A stretch of DNA of 30,823 nucleotides from NCBI GenBank assembly GCA_036276255.1, contig DASUPK010000094.1, forward strand, positions 1 to 30,823. The letters run 5' to 3'. The stretch is from DASUPK01 sp036276255 (GTDB lineage: Bacteria; Actinomycetota; Thermoleophilia; Solirubrobacterales; 70-9). Positions 14,353 to 21,340 of this stretch are shown one piece after another. The position numbers were made by a program, and so were the translations under genes. The notes under the pieces were generated by a model. The model was given only the letters and a program-made list of their open reading frames with translations. It ran no database searches and was not told the origin of the DNA. Within the stretch, counting starts at the first letter, position 1. The number at the start of each line of letters is the position of its first letter.

Positions 14353-15078
14353 ATGGGTTATCTGATCAAAGCGCCGCTCGGCCTCGGGATGTTCTTCGGC
14401 GGCCTGATCCTCGCCAACATCAAGCTGATCTCGCTGCTCGAGACCGGGACGTGCGCATCGGGCAATACGCCGTACCAGATCGCCCAGCCCTGCCCGTCGG
14501 GCACCGGGACCGACATCCTCATCCTGATGGGGTCGATCTTCGCCGCGATCATCGGCATCGGCCTGTTCGCATACCGGGGTGACCCACCCTGGGACAAGGA
14601 CCGGCCCGTCAACCTCGACAGCGACTTCTCGTTCCCTGCCTTCGCGTGGGGCGTTGCATTCACCGGCACCGGCGCCGTGTCGCTGATCGCGGGGCTCACG
14701 AACGAGGCCGTCAAGCAGAACTCCGGCAGCAAGCTCGGGGCCCTGATCGTCGGCGGCACCTTCCTGGTGATGGGGCTGCCGGTGCTCTTCGTGTCGCTCC
14801 GGTATCTCATCCACGACCTCACCCATCGCGGCGAACAGTGGGCAAAGGCCGACGCGCGAGTGGCCGGCGTCAGCTCGGGCGGTGGCGCGACCTCCGGGAT
14901 GGCGGGCGCATTCAGCAAGCTCCCCTGGGGTAGCGGGGCGAGATTCTCAAGCGGCACCGGAGGTGGAACCGGCGGGCAGATCGCCAAGCTCGAGCGGCTG
15001 CAGAGGCTCCGCGAGTCGGGCGCGCTCACCGACATCGAGTTCGAGCGCGAGAAGGCCAAGGTCCTTTCCGAGAACTAG
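14353..15078 (+). CDS. Four-helix membrane protein with C-terminal SHOCT domain
   Basis: A 241-residue protein. Hydrophobic helices at about 7-27, 54-74, 97-115 and 127-150 precede a Gly/Ser-rich linker (about 173-205). The last 30 residues are a SHOCT motif (KLERLQRLRESGALTDIEFEREKAKVL), a short helical module thought to mediate oligomerisation. A cysteine pair (Cys35, Cys48) lies in the first extracytoplasmic loop and could form a disulfide. An SD overlaps the leader directly before the ATG. A perfect hairpin follows the stop. Function unknown. Confidence 0.85.
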   Translation: MGYLIKAPLGLGMFFGGLILANIKLISLLETGTCASGNTPYQIAQPCPSGTGTDILILMGSIFAAIIGIGLFAYRGDPPWDKDRPVNLDSDFSFPAFAWGVAFTGTGAVSLIAGLTNEAVKQNSGSKLGALIVGGTFLVMGLPVLFVSLRYLIHDLTHRGEQWAKADARVAGVSSGGGATSGMAGAFSKLPWGSGARFSSGTGGGTGGQIAKLERLQRLRESGALTDIEFEREKAKVLSEN

Positions 15079-15101
15079 GCGGGGCCCCGAAGGGCCCCGC
15101 C
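15078..15101. terminator. Bidirectional terminator hairpin
   Basis: GGCGGGGCCC (15078-15087) pairs with GGGCCCCGCC (15092-15101) over CGAA. The stem begins on the last base of the SHOCT gene stop codon. It lies between convergent genes with weak U-runs, so it probably serves both. Confidence 0.75.
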
Positions 15102-15124
15102 CATTCTCACGGCGCGGGATCGAG

Positions 15125-15820
15125 TCAGGCGCCCGACTCCTGCTGGTCGTCCTGCGGATTCGGGGCCCGCTGGATGACCACCTCGCAATTGCGCACGTGG
15201 TCCAGGTCGCCGAGGTCCACGATCGCGATGTCGCGATCGCGGCCGCAGTCGACGTTGTCGGACTCGCCGTCGTTGACGTGGATCACGTCATGACCGCGTC
15301 CCCCGAACACCGTGTCGCCACCGGGCAGCGCCGCGTCCGCCTGGGCGAGCGCGTAGATGACGTCGTCATCCGGCCCGCCGAAGACGGTGTCCACGCCGAT
15401 CCCGGCGAACAGGAGGTCACGCCCCCGCCCGCCGCGAACGATGTCGTCGCCGCTGCGTCCCCGGAGCTGATCGGCGCCCTGGCGGCCGAGCAGGACGTCG
15501 TTGCCGTCCTGTCCGAACACCGTGTCCCGACCGCGGCCGGCGTCGACCATGTCGTTACCGGGCCCGGCATCGACGCCGTCATTTCCCTGACCGCCGAAGA
15601 CGGTGTCATTGCCGTCTCCCGCGTTGACCAGATCGTTTCCTGAGAGGGCGAACACGGAGTCGTCCCCGCCCAAGGCCTGGATCTGGTCTGCACGGTGTGT
15701 CCCGAACAGCTGGTTCGGGCCATCATCACCGACGATCGTCGCCGCGAGTGCGACGGTGGCCCCCGCTGCGGCCATCGCCAACGCGGCGACGACGATCAGT
15801 CCCATCGTCTTCTTTCGCAT
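15125..15820 (-). CDS. Exported RTX-like Gly-Asp repeat protein
   Basis: A 231-residue protein. Residues 1-26 form a Sec signal peptide (MRKKTMG, a hydrophobic core and ALA before ATIV). About 38-175 carry tandem nonapeptide-like GGxGxDxVxG repeats (GGDDSVFALSGNDLVNAGDG and so on) that fold as Ca2+-binding parallel beta-rolls in hemolysin-type proteins. The tail (about 185-215) has two cysteines (DNVDCGRD, VRNCEVV). ATG 15820 follows GGAGGG at good spacing; the longer frame to 16111 is antisense to the amidase gene. No type I secretion genes or C-terminal secretion signal are visible, so export should be by Sec. The role may be extracellular or cell-surface calcium binding. Confidence 0.9.
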   Translation of the reverse strand: MRKKTMGLIVVAALAMAAAGATVALAATIVGDDGPNQLFGTHRADQIQALGGDDSVFALSGNDLVNAGDGNDTVFGGQGNDGVDAGPGNDMVDAGRGRDTVFGQDGNDVLLGRQGADQLRGRSGDDIVRGGRGRDLLFAGIGVDTVFGGPDDDVIYALAQADAALPGGDTVFGGRGHDVIHVNDGESDNVDCGRDRDIAIVDLGDLDHVRNCEVVIQRAPNPQDDQQESGA

Positions 15821-15924
15821 CGAATCCCTCCCTGGGATCGTGTTGTCCTCCCCTAGAACATTTTTCGGTGGGCCCGGTTGCGGTTTCTTTGAGATTCGCG
15901 CGTCGACAAGGAGGTCGGCCCGCC

Positions 15925-15930
15925 TATAGC
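15925..15930 (+). promoter_or_regulatory. -10 element of the amidase gene
   Basis: TATAGC ends 9 nt before the ATG at 15940. TCGACA (15903-15908) gives a 16-bp spacer. No SD lies near the start. Confidence 0.45.
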
Positions 15931-15939
15931 GTGCCGTCC

Positions 15940-17343
15940 ATGAGCGATGACGTCGCCTTCGCTGGTGCTGCGCGAATTGCGGAGATGGTCCGCGCCAAGG
16001 AGGTCTCCCCGAGCGAGCTCGTCGAGCTCTACCTGAAGCGAATCGAGAGCCTCGACCCCGAGCTGAACGCGTACCGCGTGGTGCTGGCGGACGGCGCTCG
16101 TGCGGACGCAAAGCGCGCCGAGGAGCGGCTGGCGAAGGGGGACGACGCCCCGTTGCTCGGGGTGCCGGTGGCGATCAAGGACAACGTCGACTACGGCGGC
16201 GAGGTGACCACGCATGGCACCGCCGCCTATGGGGATCCCGCTGCCGAGGACGGGTTGATCGTCCGGCGTCTCCGCGAGACGGGGGCGGCGATCCTCGGCA
16301 AGACGAATCTCCCCGAGCTGGCGATCTATGGCTTCACCGAGAGCCCGACGTGGGGCGACACTCGAAATCCGTGGGACACCTCCCGGACCTGCGGAGGCTC
16401 GAGCGGAGGCAGCGGCGTCGCCACCGCCGCGGGCATGTGCGCGATCGCTCACGCGACCGACGGCGCCGGCTCGATCCGCTATCCGGCTGCCTACAACGGG
16501 CTCTTCGGATTGAAGCCGCAGCGCAACCGGATCTCGCTCTCTCCGGATCGCGAGCATTGGTACGGCCTCTCCGTCTCCGGCTGCGTCAGCCGGACGGTGA
16601 TGGACACGGCTCTCTATCTGGACGTGATGAGCGGTTCCGAGCGGGGGGACTTCGAGTCGCCGCCTCCGTTCGAGCGCCCGCTGGTCGACGCCGCTCGCAG
16701 GGGTCCCGGCAAGCTGCGGATCGCCTGTTCCACCAAGACGATCCTGCCCGGGCCCAAGGCGCCCGAGGTGATCGCCGCCTACCGGGAGACGATCGAGCTG
16801 CTCAGGTCACTCGGACACGAGGTGACCGAGGCGAGCCCCAGCTATGGCCGCATGTACACGGACTTCTACCCGCTGTACTTCCGCGGGATCCGCGACGAGG
16901 CGCTGGCTCTGCCGCATCCCGAGCGGCTCTCGGATCAGACGAAGAGCTTCGTCAGGGCCGGCAGGCTGTTCAGCGATCGACGACTGGCGAAGGTCCGGGA
17001 CCGCCAGCCCGGGGCGGTGGCGCGGATCATGGAGCTCTTCCGTGACTACGACCTTCTGATCACGCCGGCGACCGCCCAGCTCCCGGTCGAGATCGGGCAC
17101 TGGCGCGGCCAGGGCGCCCTCCGCACCATCAGCGGGATGGCCGCGGTCTATCCATATGCGGCGACCTGGAACTACACGGGCCAGCCGGCGGCGACGATCC
17201 CGGCCGGATTCACCGACTCCGGCCTGCCGCGCTCGGTGATGATGATCGCCAGGCCGAACCGCGAGGACGTGCTGGTGTCGGTCGGAGCGCAGCTGGAGGC
17301 CGAGCGGCCCTGGGGGGATAGGAAGCCCGGCTTCGCCACATAG
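15940..17343 (+). CDS. Amidase signature family hydrolase
   Basis: A 467-residue member of the amidase signature family (GatA/FAAH relatives), with a Ser-cisSer-Lys triad. Lys80 is in PVAIKDNV, Ser154 in CGGSSGGS and the nucleophile Ser178 in GAGSIRYPA; the 24-residue Ser-Ser spacing is canonical. No gatB/gatC is nearby, so a stand-alone amidase is likelier than a tRNA amidotransferase subunit. The start is ATG 15940, since an earlier frame runs antisense to the RTX gene. The protein ends PGFAT, and the last residues plus the TAG are encoded by repeat copy 2. The true ancestral C-terminus may have been changed by the element. Confidence 0.92.
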   Translation: MSDDVAFAGAARIAEMVRAKEVSPSELVELYLKRIESLDPELNAYRVVLADGARADAKRAEERLAKGDDAPLLGVPVAIKDNVDYGGEVTTHGTAAYGDPAAEDGLIVRRLRETGAAILGKTNLPELAIYGFTESPTWGDTRNPWDTSRTCGGSSGGSGVATAAGMCAIAHATDGAGSIRYPAAYNGLFGLKPQRNRISLSPDREHWYGLSVSGCVSRTVMDTALYLDVMSGSERGDFESPPPFERPLVDAARRGPGKLRIACSTKTILPGPKAPEVIAAYRETIELLRSLGHEVTEASPSYGRMYTDFYPLYFRGIRDEALALPHPERLSDQTKSFVRAGRLFSDRRLAKVRDRQPGAVARIMELFRDYDLLITPATAQLPVEIGHWRGQGALRTISGMAAVYPYAATWNYTGQPAATIPAGFTDSGLPRSVMMIARPNREDVLVSVGAQLEAERPWGDRKPGFAT

Positions 17344-17420
17344 CCGCGGCGGCGAGCGGCCGCCCAGCACAAGTCGCGCGCTAGACGCTCGCTCCTGAGT
17401 AGGGCGGCCTGGCCGCCGCT
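17329..17420. repeat. Interspersed structured element, copy 2 (contains both flanking stop codons)
   Basis: Begins GGCTTCGCC (17329-17337). The outer stem is GCGGCGGC (17346-17353) with GCCGCCGC (17412-17419). The inner stem is GGCCGCCC (17358-17365) with GGGCGGCC (17402-17409). AAGTCGC is at 17371-17377. It is the most diverged copy: the apical arm differs and the terminal TA is changed, so the minus-strand gene reads into it. The amidase TAG (17341-17343) and MBL TAG (17383-17381) are both inside. Confidence 0.8.
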
Positions 17421-18280
17421 TCGGGCGCCGCGGCGATCTCGATCTCCTGGCTCTCGGCCGCCATCTCGATTGCTCCGTCGGGGCCGCCGAGCTCGTGCCA
17501 GCGCTCGCGGGCGGTCTCCCCGAAGCGGTCAAGGAAGTCGTCCGAGTGCAGCGGGTCGTGGTGGAACATCAGGAGCCGCTGGGCCTCGACCCGGCGGGCG
17601 AAGGTGAGCGTGTCGGTGAGCCGCGAGTGGCCCCAGCCGACGTGGTCCGGGTACTCCTCGTCCGTGTACTGGCAGTCGTGGATCAGCAGGTCGGCGTTCC
17701 TGGCGAGGTCGTAGCCCGAGATCCACTCCGGCTCGAGCGACTCCAGCGGGGCGCCGAGCCCGGGCTCGTGATCCGAGATGTAGGTCAGCGTCGTCGGGCC
17801 GTCGGTGATCCGGTAGCCGAGCGTCGGCCCGCGGTGCGTGACCGCCTCGGCGTGGATCTTGGCCGGGCCGAGCTCCCACTCGCTCGGCGGCGCGTCACGG
17901 AAGTTGACCTCGCAGGGGAGCTCGCGGACCTCGACGGGGGAGAGGGGGGCGGAGATGTAGCGCGCGATCCGTTCCTCGAGCGACGCCTCCGGCGAAGAGG
18001 GGCCCCAGATCGTGATCTCGGAATCCGAGCGGAAGCAGGGCGCGAAGAACATCAGGCCCTGAATGTGGTCGAGGTGCAGATGGGTGAGGAGGATGTTGAT
18101 CTTCGGCAGCTTCTTCGCGATCCCGACGCCGAGGCTGCGGATGCCGGTGCCGGCGTCGATGATCAGGGTCGAGCCGTCCGAGAGTTCGAGCTCGACGCAG
18201 GACGTGTTGCCGCCATAGCGGTTCATCTCCGGTCCCGGGGCCGGGACCGAGCCGCGTGCTCCCCAGACTTTGAGCTTCAT
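17381..18280 (-). CDS. MBL-fold metallo-hydrolase
   Basis: A 299-residue metallo-beta-lactamase-fold hydrolase. The metal motif THLHLDH is at residues 66-72. The N-terminus VWGARGSVPAPG and a GGNTSCVEL segment, plus later SDHEPG, HDCQYT and MFHHDP, match phosphodiesterase-like members (PhnP or cyclic-nucleotide-phosphodiesterase-like group). The exact substrate is unknown. The enzyme fold ends near residue 285; the last dozen residues (AARPPYSGASV) are encoded by repeat copy 2 and are probably a recent addition. ATG 18280 is preceded by GAGGAAG. A PAS gene lies 44 bp upstream on the same strand, with TATAGG in the gap. Confidence 0.9.
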   Translation of the reverse strand: MKLKVWGARGSVPAPGPEMNRYGGNTSCVELELSDGSTLIIDAGTGIRSLGVGIAKKLPKINILLTHLHLDHIQGLMFFAPCFRSDSEITIWGPSSPEASLEERIARYISAPLSPVEVRELPCEVNFRDAPPSEWELGPAKIHAEAVTHRGPTLGYRITDGPTTLTYISDHEPGLGAPLESLEPEWISGYDLARNADLLIHDCQYTDEEYPDHVGWGHSRLTDTLTFARRVEAQRLLMFHHDPLHSDDFLDRFGETARERWHELGGPDGAIEMAAESQEIEIAAAPEAAARPPYSGASV

Positions 18281-18324
18281 CTCCTCACAGCTTCCTCAAC
18301 TCCTCCTGCCCAGCCTATAGCGGT

Positions 18325-18726
18325 CTAACCGCCGGAACCGTCGTTCTGCGTCCAGAAGAAGATCATCGCCCCCTCCTGGCCGCCCTCGGCGACGATCGGG
18401 AGCGCCGTCGATTCGATCTCGTACTCGTCGCCTCCCATGGACCGCACCGTGAAGCTCCCGTGCGCGGGACGGCCGTGCCGCAGGGCCCTGGTGGTCGGGA
18501 TCTCCTCGATCGGGATCGGGTTCCCGTCCTCGCCGAATGGGCCCATGGCATGACTCCACTCCTCGGCGGGCATGCGCGCCGATTCCTCGAACGAGATGCC
18601 GAGCAGCGCGCCGGCCGCCTCGTTGTAGAAGATCAGCGTCCCGCCCTCGTCGACCAGGAACGCCGGAGTTGAGAGGCTCGTCAGGAAGTTGCGGGCGAGG
18701 ATGAGCTCGAGCGGCTTCTGATCCAT
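18325..18726 (-). CDS. Single-domain PAS protein
   Basis: A 133-residue stand-alone PAS sensor domain spanning nearly the whole protein: FLTSLSTPAFLVDEGGTLIFYNEAAGALLG, a PxxE/Fx loop, and beta strands GSFTVRSMGGDEYEIESTALPI and GAMIFFW. No kinase, cyclase or DNA-binding output domain is attached, so it must act through a partner or as a ligand sensor. ATG 18726 (MDQKPLEL) fits the PAS boundary; a further in-frame ATG at 18768 lies inside the divergent gene. CAGACT 9 nt upstream is a weak -10. Next to an MBL hydrolase, a sensory pairing is possible but unproven. Confidence 0.85.
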   Translation of the reverse strand: MDQKPLELILARNFLTSLSTPAFLVDEGGTLIFYNEAAGALLGISFEESARMPAEEWSHAMGPFGEDGNPIPIEEIPTTRALRHGRPAHGSFTVRSMGGDEYEIESTALPIVAEGGQEGAMIFFWTQNDGSGG

Positions 18727-18735
18727 TCGGCACGA

Positions 18736-18750
18736 AGTCTGGCGTATGCT
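18736..18750. promoter_or_regulatory. Two opposing promoters in a 33-bp gap
   Basis: Plus strand: TATGCT (18745-18750), 9 nt before ATG 18760. Minus strand: CAGACT (18741-18736), 9 nt before ATG 18726. Neither gene has an SD. Confidence 0.4.
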
Positions 18751-18759
18751 CGCCGCAGG

Positions 18760-20325
18760 ATGCGCCAACGGGCTTGCGGGGTGACGCTTCTCACATGCGG
18801 GCTGCTGCTCGCCCTCGCGGCCTGGGCTGGTGCCGCGGCGGCCCAGGTGCAGGGGCTCCCGGTCGTGCCCATCCCGGGAGACGCGCTGGGAGGGTCGGTG
18901 ACGCCCTTCGAGGGTTCCCCCGCGACCCCGTCACCCGTTGGTGGGATGGCCCAGCCGCCGCGCAACCCGTTCATGGCGCCGAACGGGCGCAGCAACATCC
19001 ACGACGACGCCTACATGAGCGACACCTACCGGGTCTCGGGTCCGTTGGGCGACGGTCCGGCCCCGTCGACGCTGTTCAGCCGCGAGTGCGGTTCGATCAC
19101 CTTCGACTCACAGGGGCGGATACTGACCATCTGCGTCGGGCTCGACCGACCGGTTCTGGCACTGCTTGACCCGCATACCCTGCAGACGTTGGCAGCCATG
19201 CCGCTGCCGGTGCGGAATCCACTCTCCGCGGGCGGCGCCTTCACGGACTTCTCGGGTGGCGGCTACTTCTTCCTCGACCAGCACGACCGGGCGGTGTTCT
19301 CGACCAATGACCACCACGTCCTCGTCGTCTCGATCACGGGCGGTCCCGGCTTCCAGGTCGACGCCGACTACGACCTCAGCAAGGTGGTGCGGCCGGACGA
19401 GGGGATCGTCTCGGTGCTGCCGGATTGGCGGGGACGGCTGTGGTTCGTCACCCGGCAGGGCGAGGTGGGGACCATCGATCGCTCGAACGGCACGGTGCGC
19501 ACGCTGAGGCTCGGCGGGGAGGGGATCTCGAACTCCTTCGCCGTGGACGAGATGGGGGGCGTGTTCCTGGTCTCCGACAAGGCCCTCTACCGCTTCGACG
19601 CCAACTCCAAGGGCGGCCCGCGGATCAGCTGGCGCGTCGTCTATCCGAACTCGGGCATCCACAAGCCCGGCCAGAGCGACGCCGGCTCGGGGACCACGCC
19701 GACCCTGATGGGCAAGGGGTGGGTGGCGATCAACGACAACGCGGACCCGATGAACGTGGACGTCTACCGGCGCGCGCTGAGGTTGCGGGGCAAGAAGCGC
19801 CATGGTCGCCGGGCGAAGCCGAAGGCGCGGCTCGTCTGCGCTGCGCCGGTCTTCGCCAAGGGCGCCAGCGCGACCGACAACTCACTGATCGGCACGAACC
19901 GCTCGCTGGTCGCCGAGAACAACTACGGCTACACGGTCAGCGCGTCGAACCTCGGCGGCACGGCCAGCTCGCCCGGGCTCACCAGGATCGACGTCGTCAA
20001 GAAGAAGCGGGGGAAGAAGGGCACTCGGAGGCGGAAGGCTCGGTTCCGCTGTCGCAGGGTCTGGACCAGCAACGAGGTCGCGCCCTCGGTGGTTCCCAAG
20101 CTCTCCCTGGGCAACGGGCTCCTCTACACCTACACGAAGCCGCCTCGCACGGACGGGCTGGACGCCTGGTATCTGACCGCACTCGACTTCCGTACCGGCC
20201 ACACCGTCTACCGCCGCCTGGCCGGCACGGGCTTCGGATTCAACAACAACTACGCCCCCGTGACGCTCGGGCCAGACGGCACGGCCTACGTGGGCGTCCT
20301 CGGGGGCGTAGTCGAGCTGCCGTAA
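18760..20325 (+). CDS. Secreted beta-propeller-like protein with basic insertions
   Basis: A 521-residue exported protein. The signal peptide is at 1-28 (MRQRACG, a Leu/Ala core, AAAA before QVQ). The mature part has repeated blade-like units such as ITFDSQGRILTICVG, VSVLPDWRGRLWFVT, FAVDEMGGVFLVSDKALYRFD and VTLGPDGTAYVGVLGGV, suggesting a propeller of the PQQ/SGL kind. I do not recognise a named family. Two strongly basic stretches interrupt it near residues 345-365 (LRGKKRHGRRAKPKA) and 410-435 (KKKRGKKGTRRRKARF). Cysteine pairs could be disulfide bonded. It probably acts outside the membrane; binding of an anionic polymer is only a guess. It ends 3 bp before repeat copy 3. Confidence 0.8.
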   Translation: MRQRACGVTLLTCGLLLALAAWAGAAAAQVQGLPVVPIPGDALGGSVTPFEGSPATPSPVGGMAQPPRNPFMAPNGRSNIHDDAYMSDTYRVSGPLGDGPAPSTLFSRECGSITFDSQGRILTICVGLDRPVLALLDPHTLQTLAAMPLPVRNPLSAGGAFTDFSGGGYFFLDQHDRAVFSTNDHHVLVVSITGGPGFQVDADYDLSKVVRPDEGIVSVLPDWRGRLWFVTRQGEVGTIDRSNGTVRTLRLGGEGISNSFAVDEMGGVFLVSDKALYRFDANSKGGPRISWRVVYPNSGIHKPGQSDAGSGTTPTLMGKGWVAINDNADPMNVDVYRRALRLRGKKRHGRRAKPKARLVCAAPVFAKGASATDNSLIGTNRSLVAENNYGYTVSASNLGGTASSPGLTRIDVVKKKRGKKGTRRRKARFRCRRVWTSNEVAPSVVPKLSLGNGLLYTYTKPPRTDGLDAWYLTALDFRTGHTVYRRLAGTGFGFNNNYAPVTLGPDGTAYVGVLGGVVELP

Positions 20326-20328
20326 CCC

Positions 20329-20425
20329 GGCTTCGCCGCCAGGTCGCGGCCACAAGCGGCCGCCCCACGTAAGTCGCTTCGGGCTTTGCCCTCCGCTCCA
20401 AAGTGGTGCGGCCTGGTGGCCGCTA
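20329..20425. repeat. Interspersed structured element, copy 3
   Basis: Very close to copy 1 (about 90 percent identity by eye). GGCTTCGCC is at 20329-20337. The outer stem is GCGGCCAC (20346-20353) with GTGGCCGC (20416-20423). The inner stem is GGCCGC (20358-20363) with GCGGCC (20408-20413). It lies between convergent genes; the stem's last base starts the plus-orientation CTA that is the cupredoxin stop. Confidence 0.85.
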
Positions 20426-20860
20426 ATTGACGGTGATCTCGCCCTCCATGCCCATCTCCTTGTGGTTACCGATCGGGCAGTAGTACTCGTACTTCCCGGG
20501 CTTCAGGTTCGCGGTCAGCTTGCCGCTGCTCCCCGGTGAGACATCGCCCTCGAGCTCCTGGTCGTGACCGGGAGTCACATCCTCGATCTCGAGCGAGTGC
20601 GTCACCTGGCCGTCGTTCTTCATGTCGAAGGTGACGTTTCCCGACTTCACGGTCGGATCCGACGGGTCGAACTTGAAATCGGTCGCCGTCAGATTGACCG
20701 TGCTCCCGGCGCCGGTCGAGCCGCCGCCGCTGGTTGATGCCGGAGTAGCCGCGTTGCTGCTGCTGTTGTTGTCGTTGCTGCTGCCGCCGCAGCCGACGAC
20801 CGGCACCGCGACCGCGGCCCCGATCGCGAACAGCATCGCGAATCGTCTGGTTGAAAGCAT
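20423..20860 (-). CDS. Cupredoxin-like copper lipoprotein
   Basis: A 145-residue exported lipoprotein. The signal peptide ends in a lipobox, VVGCGG, with Cys24 the predicted acylated residue. A Ser/Asn/Gly-rich linker (26-55) tethers a plastocyanin/azurin-like domain. Type 1 copper ligands are visible as His88 (THSLE), Cys128, His133 and Met138 in YYCPIGNHKEMGM, with the CPxxxH and Cys+10 Met spacing of the family. It should carry electrons or sense copper at the outer face of the membrane. ATG 20860 is preceded by GGAGG. An in-frame ATG at 20872 is less likely. The stop lies at the edge of repeat copy 3. Confidence 0.92.
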   Translation of the reverse strand: MLSTRRFAMLFAIGAAVAVPVVGCGGSSNDNNSSSNAATPASTSGGGSTGAGSTVNLTATDFKFDPSDPTVKSGNVTFDMKNDGQVTHSLEIEDVTPGHDQELEGDVSPGSSGKLTANLKPGKYEYYCPIGNHKEMGMEGEITVN

Positions 20861-20962
20861 CCGCACCTCCACTGCGTTCGTAATTGACGCCTGCGTACGG
20901 AGCTACGGGGCGGCGTCGATCGCGGATTGCACGAATCGGCTCAGATGGCCGCCCCGAGCAAA

Positions 20963-20999
20963 GCGACTCTCGGCCGGAGAGCACGCCGGCCGAGGTCGC
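20963..20999. terminator. Long near-perfect hairpin in an intergenic gap
   Basis: GCGAC-T-CTCGGCCGG (20963-20977) pairs with CCGGCCGAG-GTCGC (20986-20999): 14 base pairs with a single T bulge and an 8-nt loop. It lies between two minus-strand genes, about 100 bp after the zinc-ribbon stop and about 100 bp before cupredoxin. It could be a terminator, a leader structure or an operator; no U-run follows. Confidence 0.45.
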
Positions 21000-21032
21000 G
21001 ACACGCCTGCTTACTGAGATCAGAGCACGCGT

Positions 21033-21050
21033 CCCGCCAACCCCGGCGGG
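21033..21050 (-). terminator. Weak hairpin after the zinc-ribbon gene
   Basis: CCCGCC/GGCGGG with a 6-nt loop lies 47 bp past the DUF5679-like stop. There is no U-tract. Confidence 0.25.
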
Positions 21051-21096
21051 TCGCCGAGCACGCCTGGGTGGTCCCCACGCGTGCGGAGAGCCGGAG

Positions 21097-21243
21097 CTAG
21101 GAGAGCTTCCCGATCTTGAAGATCTTCGTCCCGCAGTCGGGGCACGTGCCCTGAATCGCGGGGCGACCGTTCTTCATGGTCACCTGCTGCGGGTCCTTGA
21201 TCTCGACCTTCTTGCGTTCCTTGACGCAGTAGCCCTCAGGCAT
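21097..21243 (-). CDS. DUF5679-like small zinc-ribbon protein with a degenerate first Cys pair
   Basis: A 48-residue protein: MPEGYCVKERKKVEIKDP, then VTMKNGRPAIQGTCPDCGTK and IFKIGKLS. The middle and C-terminal parts match DUF5679, small actinobacterial zinc ribbons. The second Cys pair CPDC (34, 37) is intact. In the first, expected as CVKC, only Cys6 remains and the partner is Glu9. With three cysteines, zinc binding would need another ligand or be lost. An ideal SD, AAAGGAGGT, precedes the ATG. No function is established for the family. Confidence 0.85.
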   Translation of the reverse strand: MPEGYCVKERKKVEIKDPQQVTMKNGRPAIQGTCPDCGTKIFKIGKLS

Positions 21244-21296
21244 CGAGGACCTCCTTTCGAGCCGATTCCGCAAATCACGCTAGAGCACCCGGCGGA

Positions 21297-21312
21297 CGTG
21301 CGGGGCCGCACG
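21297..21312 (-). terminator. Short GC hairpin after the coiled-coil protein gene
   Basis: CGTGCG/CGCACG with a GGGC loop lies 29 bp past the stop of the minus-strand gene. It has no U-tract, so this is tentative. Confidence 0.3.
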
Positions 21313-21340
21313 CCTGCAACTTAGTGGCAGATGTAACTAG

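Noticed and set aside
15125..15820. RTX protein as a type I-secreted toxin
   Set aside because: It has an N-terminal Sec signal, no toxin or enzyme domain, and no secretion ATPase or adaptor genes nearby.
15940..17343. Amidase as GatA of the tRNA amidotransferase
   Set aside because: There is no gatB or gatC next to it, and the nucleophile context GAGSIRYPA differs from the GatA GTDTGGSIRQPA pattern.
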